Origin: Bacteroidales bacterium
GTDB lineage: Bacteria > Bacteroidota > Bacteroidia > Bacteroidales > UBA932
Assembly: GCA_022648545.1 (NCBI GenBank)
Contig: JALCMP010000018.1
Coordinates: 1 to 42,183 of the forward strand
Reading direction: 5' to 3'
Length of the DNA: 42,183 nucleotides
Shown here: positions 17,494 through 25,087 of the stretch, piece by piece
Position numbering within the stretch: the first letter of the stretch is position 1
How the letters are laid out: each line of letters starts with the position of its first letter
Program-made: the position numbers and the translations under genes
The notes under the pieces: model-generated
Told to the model about the DNA's origin: nothing
Databases searched by the model: none
What the model saw: only the letters and a program-made list of their open reading frames with translations

Positions 17494-17501
17494 ATACATT
17501 T
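17494..17501 (+). promoter_or_regulatory. Promoter (-7 box) of the agaS-PUL operon
   Basis: TACATTTG is an exact TAnnTTTG match between the terminator at 17420 and the first gene. It would give a leader of about 15 nt to the ATG at 17521 or about 36 nt to the ATG at 17542. No clear -33 TTG is present at 19-20 nt. Confidence 0.6.
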
Positions 17502-17520
17502 GTGTCGAAACAAAATAAAT

Positions 17521-18699
17521 ATGGGATTAATCGTATCAGATATGATAAATAAAATAACATTTAACCAAACCTACAAGGAAATAATGCAGCAGCCCTATAC
17601 ATTATATGCAACATTTGAAACCATAAGGAGTAACAAGGAGCAAATCGTTAAATTCTTAAGAGATCGCGACATTGATAGGAATTCTAAAATTATCTTTTCA
17701 GGAGCAGGTTCTTCTGCCTATATCGCCGATTCTATAGTATGTCTTTATAAAAAGGATGGTTTTTTGGATGTCCGTTCGGTCCCTACTACGGATATAATAA
17801 CAAATCCTGCATTTTATCTGGATCGGGAAAAAAGGGTAGTCGATATTTCATTCGGACGTTCCGGAGATAGCCCAGAGAGCGTTGCTGCATATGATATAAT
17901 AAATAAGTTTTGCAACAATCCCTCACATATAATAATTACTTGTAATTCCAAAGGCGCTCTTGCCGAAAAGGCGCGTAATAATAAAAATACACTGGCCCTG
18001 ATAATGCCTGATCTTACAAACGACAGAAGTTTGGTTATGACGAGTAGTTTTACCTCAATGATGTTGGCTGGCCTGCTTCTAAAGAATATAAAAGTAATAG
18101 AAGAAGAAAAAAACAGGATTGAAGAAGCCGTTGCCTTTGGAAAATCTCTTTTGGAAAATCCATCTTTTGCCGCTCATGTAAGCAAAATGACGGAATTACC
18201 GATAGAAAGGGCAGTCTTTCTCGGAAGCGGACCGCTGAAGGGAATAGCCAGGGAATGCAATCTTAAACTCCAGGAAATGACAGATGGAAGGATAATATGT
18301 GAATATGATTCTTTTATGGGACTTAGACATGGCCCCAAGGCCGTTATAAAGCACAATACCATGGTAGTTTATTTGTTGTCAGATGAAAATTATACAAACA
18401 TGTATGAATTTGATCTAATCAAACAGGTGAATACAGAAAATCATCCGGCTCTTCAGGTCGTCGTATCAAGATCTAAAATGCCTGTCGATTTTTCAGATAT
18501 CGTGGATATGGAATTGAATGATCCTACTTCTTTTTCTCTGGCCGACAACGAATATAAGTATATACCGTTCGTCTTTGTCGGTCAGTTGCTAGGATATTCA
18601 TTTTGTACGGAAAAAGGTCTGAATCCCGATAATCCGTCCGTGTCGGGAACAATTTCAAGAGTTGTGAACGGAGTAAAAATATATGAATATAAAATATAA
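17521..18699 (+). CDS. agaS: AgaS-type SIS-domain sugar isomerase/deaminase
   Basis: The protein (392 residues from this ATG; a second ATG at 17542 gives 385 and may be the true start, given the promoter position) closely follows E. coli AgaS along its length: SGAGSSAYI, VPTTDIITNP, ISFGRSGDSPESVAA, ITCNSKGALAE, the second SIS half with FLGSGPLKGIAREC and GLRHGPKAV, and the final NPDNPSVSGTISRVV. AgaS is the cytoplasmic galactosamine-6-phosphate deaminase/isomerase producing tagatose-6-phosphate. It heads a run of ten co-directional genes. This assignment is the strongest pointer to a galactosamine substrate for the locus. Confidence 0.9.
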   Translation: MGLIVSDMINKITFNQTYKEIMQQPYTLYATFETIRSNKEQIVKFLRDRDIDRNSKIIFSGAGSSAYIADSIVCLYKKDGFLDVRSVPTTDIITNPAFYLDREKRVVDISFGRSGDSPESVAAYDIINKFCNNPSHIIITCNSKGALAEKARNNKNTLALIMPDLTNDRSLVMTSSFTSMMLAGLLLKNIKVIEEEKNRIEEAVAFGKSLLENPSFAAHVSKMTELPIERAVFLGSGPLKGIARECNLKLQEMTDGRIICEYDSFMGLRHGPKAVIKHNTMVVYLLSDENYTNMYEFDLIKQVNTENHPALQVVVSRSKMPVDFSDIVDMELNDPTSFSLADNEYKYIPFVFVGQLLGYSFCTEKGLNPDNPSVSGTISRVVNGVKIYEYKI

Positions 18700-18711
18700 A
18701 AATACTTGATT

Positions 18712-19962
18712 ATGGAACATTATAATGATCTTCCCAAAGTGGAAAAGATTATGAATCGCATTGAGATTCTTAAGAATAAAGGCATGAAACCTATGACCCT
18801 TCTTGGTGTTTGCCCTAACTCTCCCTCTGTAATAAAAGCCGGATTCCGTGCCGCTAAAAGAAATAATGCACCTATTCTTTTTGTGGCAACTCTTAATCAG
18901 GTGGACTGCGATGGTGGTTATACCGGGATGACCCAGGAAGATTTTATTAAAGTGCTAAAGATGGAAGCCCGTAAAAACGATTATGACGGACCTTATGTAG
19001 CAGCCGTAGATCATGGCGGACCATGGCTCAAGGATAAGCAGACAATTGAAAAATGGAGCTATGAGCAAGCTATGAAAGGAGTCAAAAAATCTTTCGAAGC
19101 TGCTGTTCTTGCCGGATATGATATGATACATGTGGATCCCACCGTTGACAGAACTCTGTCAGAGGGGGAAAAGATAAAAATAGAGACAGTTGCAGACAGG
19201 ACCGTGGAACTTATTTCTTATGTTGAGAAATTCAGAAGGGAAAGAGATCTTCCTTCCATATCATATGAAGTCGGGACAGAAGAAGTACATGGAGGTCTGG
19301 CAGATGAAAAGACTTTTGATAAATTTCTCGTATTATTGAAATCCGGTTTGAGAAAGGTCGGTTACGAAGATGTCTGGCCATGCTATATTGTTGGAAAGGT
19401 TGGAACTGACTTGGATACTGCATATTTCGACAAAGAAGTAGCCAGCGAACTCACTGCAAGAGTGAAGCCTTACGGAAGTTATATAAAAGGGCACTATACT
19501 GATGGTGTGGAAAATCCTCAGGATTACCCCCTGTGCGGTATGGGCGCCGCAAATGTAGGACCTGAATTTACTATTTCCGAATATGATGCGATTGCCGAAC
19601 TGGAAATACTGGAAAAACGATTCTATGAAAATAACAGGGTCGCCCTGCCATCCAAAATAGCAGAGGTAATAGAGAAACTGGTCGTTTCTTCCGGCCGATG
19701 GAAAAAATGGCTTCATCAAAACGAATCCGGCAAAGACTTTTATTCCCTGGATCCTAATCGCAGAAACTGGTTGATTAAAACTGGAGCCAGATACATATGG
19801 CAGCAACCTGAGACGATAGCGGCAAGAGGCCTGCTGTATGATAATCTTAAGGACAACGGCATAGATGCGGAAACAATCGTTCTTTCAAGAATCGAACACG
19901 ATATTGATAAATATTATAATGCATTTAACATAGTTAATCTCAATGATTATCTAAAAGATTAA
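18712..19962 (+). CDS. GatZ/KbaZ-like tagatose-bisphosphate aldolase subunit
   Basis: A 416-residue protein of the tagatose-6-P kinase/aldolase-subunit family (PF08013). Recognisable segments are LLGVCPNSPSVIKAG, NQVDCDGGYTGMTQEDF, AVDHGGPWLKD and the later SYEVGTEEVHGG. The start is the ATG at 18712; the frame reaches a TTG two codons earlier. In E. coli GatZ/KbaZ is needed for full activity of the class II aldolase GatY/KbaY. No GatY/KbaY homologue is in this window. In Shewanella the related AgaZ has been assigned as an aldolase in the GalNAc pathway, so this divergent member may act alone (inference). It sits between agaS and a PfkB kinase, exactly where tagatose-1,6-bisphosphate cleavage is expected. 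Confidence 0.85.
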   Translation: MEHYNDLPKVEKIMNRIEILKNKGMKPMTLLGVCPNSPSVIKAGFRAAKRNNAPILFVATLNQVDCDGGYTGMTQEDFIKVLKMEARKNDYDGPYVAAVDHGGPWLKDKQTIEKWSYEQAMKGVKKSFEAAVLAGYDMIHVDPTVDRTLSEGEKIKIETVADRTVELISYVEKFRRERDLPSISYEVGTEEVHGGLADEKTFDKFLVLLKSGLRKVGYEDVWPCYIVGKVGTDLDTAYFDKEVASELTARVKPYGSYIKGHYTDGVENPQDYPLCGMGAANVGPEFTISEYDAIAELEILEKRFYENNRVALPSKIAEVIEKLVVSSGRWKKWLHQNESGKDFYSLDPNRRNWLIKTGARYIWQQPETIAARGLLYDNLKDNGIDAETIVLSRIEHDIDKYYNAFNIVNLNDYLKD

Positions 19963-19973
19963 ATCTATTCAGA

Positions 19974-20927
19974 ATGAAGAAAACGGATATAATAGCTCTG
20001 GGAGAACTTAACGTAGATCTCATATTAAATGATATCAACGGTCTCCCAACGGTTGGCAAGGAAATAATTGCCGAAAAAATGGTAATGACCCTCGGTAGTT
20101 CCACGGCTATTTTCGCCGCCAATGCTGCTACTCTTGGGGCCGAAGTTGCCTTTATGGGAATGGTGGGACATGACGATTTTGGTGCGTTCGTAAAAAATAA
20201 TCTGCGACAAAAAGGAGTAGAAACATCATTTATATCTGAGTCTGATAATTATTCCACGGGACTGACCGTCGTTCTTAGTTATAAAGAAGACAGGGCTAAC
20301 GTAACGTATCCGGGAGCTATGAATTTTATGGGAATAAATGAAATAAACGGAGATGCAATTAAAAATGCCAAGCATGTTCATATATCTTCATTATTCATGC
20401 AGGAAGCATTGCATCGTGATATTGTAGGAATACTAAAGCTTATAAAGAAAAGCGGTGCAACTATATCGCTTGATACACAATGGGATCCTTCCGAAAAGTG
20501 GGATCTGGATTACAGGCAGATACTTCCAATGGTAGACGTCTTTATGCCTAATGAAACTGAATTAAAAGCGCTGACCCGTACTGATAATATAAAAGATGCA
20601 ATTGAAAGAATTCGTGATTATGCAAATGTTGCGGTAATAAAAAAAGGTTCGAACGGATCTCTTATGCTTAAGCAAAATGGGGAATTAAAGAATCTTCCTG
20701 CATGTATAAATATAAATGTCGTAGATACCGTTGGTGCCGGAGATAGTTTTAATGCGGGTTTTATTCATGCATTTGTAAAAGGGGAATCTCTTGAGGAATG
20801 TCAGGAAGCCGGAAATATTACCGGAGCCGTAAATACAACGGCGGCAGGAGGTACAGGGGCATTTATTTCAAAGGACAAAGTGTCCGAAATAGCTTGTCGT
20901 CAATTCGGAAAAATTTTATCGTTATGA
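19974..20927 (+). CDS. PfkB-family sugar kinase, probable tagatose-6-phosphate kinase
   Basis: A 317-residue ribokinase/PfkB protein. The N-terminus has ALGELNVDLI, the middle SLDTQWDPS and PNETELKAL, and the C-terminal signature is DTVGAGDSFNAGF with the catalytic Asp, followed by GAVNTTAAGGTGAF. Fold and motifs are intact. The step between AgaS (tagatose-6-P) and the aldolase-like protein calls for a tagatose-6-phosphate kinase, so that is the likely role, though PfkB substrate specificity cannot be read from motifs. Its stop codon overlaps the next gene's ATG (ATGA, 20924-20927). Confidence 0.9.
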   Translation: MKKTDIIALGELNVDLILNDINGLPTVGKEIIAEKMVMTLGSSTAIFAANAATLGAEVAFMGMVGHDDFGAFVKNNLRQKGVETSFISESDNYSTGLTVVLSYKEDRANVTYPGAMNFMGINEINGDAIKNAKHVHISSLFMQEALHRDIVGILKLIKKSGATISLDTQWDPSEKWDLDYRQILPMVDVFMPNETELKALTRTDNIKDAIERIRDYANVAVIKKGSNGSLMLKQNGELKNLPACININVVDTVGAGDSFNAGFIHAFVKGESLEECQEAGNITGAVNTTAAGGTGAFISKDKVSEIACRQFGKILSL

Positions 20928-22990
20928 AAAGATACTTACAAAAAAATTCCGGATTTCTGATTCTGTTCATACTGCAATTCGTCTTTTTGTCATGTTCCGG
21001 ACCGAAAGAAATATGTTCGGGGGAATTATCGGTTTCTGTTGATAATAATATGCAATTGCAATTTTCTTCCGGGTATGCTTCGGATTTTTTCGGTAAAAAA
21101 CCGATATCGCCCGACAGTGTCGTTTTCAAGAATGGAGCGGCAGAAAATTTTTTATTGACCGGAATTAAAAGAAAGAAAATTTCAGATGAATTCGGGGCCG
21201 GGTACGAATATATCATAACGGGAGAAGGGAATGTGGCGGACTCCAAAATAAGAAAAGAAATAACTATTTCATCTTATAATACAATTCCGTCGACATTGTT
21301 TTTCAAATATAAATATACAAATATATCGGATGATACGCTTTTGCTATCAGATGTGAAAACCGATATGATTGACGTAGTATCAAAAGGGGACGATCCCGAT
21401 TTCTGGTCTTTTCAGGGAGAATCCACATCATTTAGGAAATCCTGGATACTGCCGGTAAAAAGTGGTTTCAGTCAGAGAAATTTCATGGGGATGAGTAACT
21501 CTGATTATGGCGGAGGTATTCCGTTGACATGTCTTTGGCGCAAGGATGCAGGAGTTTCTCTCGGACATATTTCCGACGTACCGCAATTGATTTCCTTACC
21601 TGTCAATATGAAAAAAGAAGATAAGAGAGCAAAAATATGTATGGAAAGAAATATGAGGGATTCTGTTGTAATACCGGCCGGACATTCTTTTTCTACAATA
21701 ACTTCTTTCGTGCACGTGTATTCTGGCGATTGTTTTATGCCTCTTAGAGAATATTCCGCACTGATGGCTAAAAGAGGAATAATAATGCCTGTATCCGAAC
21801 CCGATGCTTTTGAATCGGCATGGTGCGCATGGGGCTATGAAAGACATTTTACGACATCGGAAATTCTTGCGACTCTTCCCAAGGTAAAGGAATTGGGAAT
21901 AAAATGGGTAACGCTGGATGACGGATATCAGATTGCCGAAGGCGACTGGAATTTGAACAAGACCAAATTCCCTCATGGTGATATAGATATGAAACGGTTA
22001 GTTGATTCAATACATTCATATGGCCTTAAAGCCCAGATATGGTGGGCTCCGCTTGCAGTCGATCCCGGAACGACATTCCTTAAGGAGCATCCCGATTGCA
22101 TTATGACCGACAAGAATGGCAAACCTTATGATATATCATGGTGGAACAGTTATTATATGTCTCCGATAGATACGGATGTGATAGCGGAAACAAAGCGTTT
22201 GGTTATAAAATTCATCAAGTATTATGGATTCGACGGTTTGAAACTCGACGGCCAGCATCTTAATTCAGTCCATCCCGATTATAATCCCGCTCATACGCCC
22301 GATGATCCAGACAAGGCTAATCGTATGCTTCCTTTATTTTTTAAGATGATATATGATACTGCCAGAGATCTTAATCCTCATGCATTAATACAGCTTTGTC
22401 CGTGCGGGGATTGCTTTTCCCTTTATAATATGCCTTACGTTAATCAGTTTGTTGCGTCCGATCCGCAGAACAGCTGGCAGGTAAGGAGCAAGGGTTATGT
22501 CCTGAGGGCCATGGCTCCCAATACAGCTTATTTTGGCGATCATGTTGAACTTACTGATAACGGAAATGATTTCCGGACCCAGCTTGGAATAGGAGCTGTT
22601 CCGGGCAGTAAATTTACCTATCCAAAGAATGATCCGCATGTAAAAGAAGATTATTCGTTGTCCCCAGACAAGGAAAAGCTGTGGAAAAAGGCCTTTGGAA
22701 TATACATGATGACTAAAATTTCGGAAGGTGAATATGTACCCGGGTACTATGATATCGGTTATGACAGACCGGAAACACATTTTATAAGGAAAGGAGATAC
22801 GCTTTATTATGCCTTTTATGCAAAAAATTATTGTGGAGATCTGGATATAAAAGGACTAGACGGAAATACTTCCTGGCGGGTTTATGATTATTTCACTGAA
22901 AAGGATATGGGACAAGTCGATGCTTCAAACCATATTATAAAGAATATGAGCATAAAAGGTGCGCTTTTGTTAAGACTTACAAAAATATAA
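20924..22990 (+). CDS. GH36-like alpha-galactosidase/galactosaminidase lipoprotein, copy 1
   Basis: A 688-residue clan GH-D enzyme. The start is the ATG at 20924 (ATGA overlap) because it gives a lipoprotein signal peptide with lipobox FLSC (Cys24); the upstream extension reads through the kinase gene. An N-terminal beta-sandwich (about 30-290) precedes a TIM barrel: AWCAWGYE, VTLDDGYQIAEGDW, WWAPL, the predicted nucleophile Asp442 in GLKLDGQHLN and the predicted acid/base Asp513 in FVASDPQNS. The loop before it reads LCPCGDC (Cys492, 494, 497) where classical alpha-galactosidases have a Cys-SGGGR-type motif. GH36 includes alpha-galactosidases, alpha-N-acetylgalactosaminidases and an alpha-galactosaminidase. 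It is exported and lipid-anchored, and forms a tandem pair with the next gene. Confidence 0.85.
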   Translation: MKRYLQKNSGFLILFILQFVFLSCSGPKEICSGELSVSVDNNMQLQFSSGYASDFFGKKPISPDSVVFKNGAAENFLLTGIKRKKISDEFGAGYEYIITGEGNVADSKIRKEITISSYNTIPSTLFFKYKYTNISDDTLLLSDVKTDMIDVVSKGDDPDFWSFQGESTSFRKSWILPVKSGFSQRNFMGMSNSDYGGGIPLTCLWRKDAGVSLGHISDVPQLISLPVNMKKEDKRAKICMERNMRDSVVIPAGHSFSTITSFVHVYSGDCFMPLREYSALMAKRGIIMPVSEPDAFESAWCAWGYERHFTTSEILATLPKVKELGIKWVTLDDGYQIAEGDWNLNKTKFPHGDIDMKRLVDSIHSYGLKAQIWWAPLAVDPGTTFLKEHPDCIMTDKNGKPYDISWWNSYYMSPIDTDVIAETKRLVIKFIKYYGFDGLKLDGQHLNSVHPDYNPAHTPDDPDKANRMLPLFFKMIYDTARDLNPHALIQLCPCGDCFSLYNMPYVNQFVASDPQNSWQVRSKGYVLRAMAPNTAYFGDHVELTDNGNDFRTQLGIGAVPGSKFTYPKNDPHVKEDYSLSPDKEKLWKKAFGIYMMTKISEGEYVPGYYDIGYDRPETHFIRKGDTLYYAFYAKNYCGDLDIKGLDGNTSWRVYDYFTEKDMGQVDASNHIIKNMSIKGALLLRLTKI

Positions 22991-23006
22991 TCCTGAGGTC
23001 GTAACT

Positions 23007-25064
23007 ATGAAAACTATCGGATATATAATTCTTCAGTTAAGCGTAATTTTTACATTGTCGTGTTCAAGGTGCATGAATTTGAGCACCGGAGGTATGTCTG
23101 TTTCCATAAATAAAAACATGCAGTTCCATTTTGCCGTCGGAAATTCCGTTAATCCTGTAGAAAAAGGGTATTCTGATATAGATAGTCTTTTTTCGGAAAA
23201 AGGATCTTCCGGGAAATTTGTTCTTAAAAATATAATAAGAATCAAAGTAAATGAAGAACCGGGCCCTGGGATACGTTATATTATTAAGGGAGAAGGAAAA
23301 GTTGGCGGTTCTAAAATAAGAAAGGAAATCTTTCTTACCGATTATGAGAAGTATCCATCCGTGGTTTTTATTTCATTCAGATATACGAATCTTACTTCTG
23401 CTACTATTTCGCTGAGAAAAATTAAGTTCGATATTTTACATTTTTCTTCCGGGGGAGATGATCCGGATTTTTGGTCTTTCCAGGGGGAATCATCTCCTTT
23501 AAGAAAATCGTGGATATTGCCGGTGAGAAAAGGCTTTTACCAGAAAAATTATATGGGAACCAACGAATCCGATTATGGCGGCGGAATCCCGGTTTCATGT
23601 CTATGGCGAAAAGATGCGGGGTTTTCCGTTGGTCACATATCAGGAATGCCCGAGATAGTATCTCTACCTGTATTGATGGGTGAAAATGATAAATCGGCTG
23701 AAATGTGTATTGAAAGAAATTTTGATTTGCCTTTCAAACTTGCCGGAGGTGAATCTTTTTCTACCATAACTTCCTTTATTGAATCATATAACGGAGATTG
23801 CTTCATGCCTCTTAGAAGATACGCTTCTATTATGGCCAAGCATGGTATTATAATGCCGGAATCAGAGCCGGATGCGTTCGGATCAGCTTGGTGTACGTGG
23901 GGATATGGTAGTAATTTTACCGTAAAAGAAATAATGGAAACCTTGCCCATGGTAAAGAGAATGGGTATAAAATGGGTTACCGTAGACGATGGCTTTCAGA
24001 GGGCAGATGGTGACTGGAGGCTCAACAAAAAGAAATTCCCCGAGGGCGATTCCGATATGAAAAAACTGGTGGATGTCATTCATAATATGGGAATGAAGGC
24101 CCAGATATGGTATAAACCGCTTGTGACGGAACCGGACGTCCCTTTTCTTAAAGAATATCCAAATTGTCTTGTAGAAGATATTTCAGGGCAACCTTACAAT
24201 ATAACCGGAAACGGAAAATACGAAATGTCGCCGGCCGACAATGATGTTATTGCCGAAACCAGGAGTCTTATAACCAGATATATAAGATATTATGGATTCG
24301 ATGGTATAAAACTCGACAGCCATCATTTGAATTCTATCAATCCTGATTATAATTCATTTCATTCGCCCAAAGATCCATATCGTGCGAACCGCATGTTGCC
24401 TCTATTTTATAAAATGATATACGATACTGCACGGAATCTTAATCCCCACGCCGTAATACAATTATGTCCATGTGGCTGTTGTTTCTCGTTTTATGATATG
24501 CCATATGTGAATCAGTTCGTTAGTTCCGATCCTCTGGACAGTCGTCAGGTGAGGACACGTGGATATGTTTACCGTGCCATTGCACCAAATACAGCCTATT
24601 TTGCAGATCATGTGGAATTGATAGATGGAGGAGATGATTTTGCCTCTCAAATAGGAATAGGAGCTGTCCCGGGGACCAAATTTACTTATCCGGCCGATAA
24701 TCCGTCGCAAAAAGAAAGTTTCCTTCTTACTCCTGAGAAACAAAAAATATGGAAGAAGGCTTTCGTCTTATATGAAAAACATAAATTATCCGTGGGGGAA
24801 TATGTCCCCGGTTACTATGATATCGGTTATGACAAGCCCGAAACTCATTTAATAAAAAAAGGAGATACGCTCTATTATGCTTTCTATGCAGATGATTATT
24901 GCGGAGATATTGATTTCCGGGGATTGAAAGAAGGAAGGTACGAAGTATATGATTATTATCACAACAGATGTATGGGAGAAATTGATGCTTCGGATCATAT
25001 TATGAAAAACATAAAATTTCATGGATCATTATTGATCGAATTAAATAAAAAACTTAACCGTTAA
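23007..25064 (+). CDS. GH36-like lipoprotein, copy 2 (tandem paralogue)
   Basis: A 685-residue paralogue of the preceding gene, collinear over its whole length and starting 16 nt after it. Lipobox TLSC (Cys19). Shared landmarks are DDPDFWSFQGES, SDYGGGIPVSCLWRKDAG, WVTVDDGFQRADGDW, GFDGIKLDSHHLN (nucleophile), LCPCGCC and FVSSDPLDS (acid/base). Differences fall at the active site: KLDG-QH becomes KLDS-HH, CGDC becomes CGCC, the barrel WWAPL becomes WYKPL. The pair is best explained by local duplication followed by specialisation, for instance one for the acetylated and one for the deacetylated sugar, or for different linkages (inference). Confidence in family is high, in substrate low. Confidence 0.85.
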   Translation: MKTIGYIILQLSVIFTLSCSRCMNLSTGGMSVSINKNMQFHFAVGNSVNPVEKGYSDIDSLFSEKGSSGKFVLKNIIRIKVNEEPGPGIRYIIKGEGKVGGSKIRKEIFLTDYEKYPSVVFISFRYTNLTSATISLRKIKFDILHFSSGGDDPDFWSFQGESSPLRKSWILPVRKGFYQKNYMGTNESDYGGGIPVSCLWRKDAGFSVGHISGMPEIVSLPVLMGENDKSAEMCIERNFDLPFKLAGGESFSTITSFIESYNGDCFMPLRRYASIMAKHGIIMPESEPDAFGSAWCTWGYGSNFTVKEIMETLPMVKRMGIKWVTVDDGFQRADGDWRLNKKKFPEGDSDMKKLVDVIHNMGMKAQIWYKPLVTEPDVPFLKEYPNCLVEDISGQPYNITGNGKYEMSPADNDVIAETRSLITRYIRYYGFDGIKLDSHHLNSINPDYNSFHSPKDPYRANRMLPLFYKMIYDTARNLNPHAVIQLCPCGCCFSFYDMPYVNQFVSSDPLDSRQVRTRGYVYRAIAPNTAYFADHVELIDGGDDFASQIGIGAVPGTKFTYPADNPSQKESFLLTPEKQKIWKKAFVLYEKHKLSVGEYVPGYYDIGYDKPETHLIKKGDTLYYAFYADDYCGDIDFRGLKEGRYEVYDYYHNRCMGEIDASDHIMKNIKFHGSLLIELNKKLNR

Positions 25065-25087
25065 ACTAATATTAATTTTTAACAATT

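Noticed and set aside
20798-20923. Upstream extension of the first GH36 gene
   Set aside because: It is out of frame within the PfkB gene and would bury the lipoprotein signal peptide; the ATG at 20924 fits.
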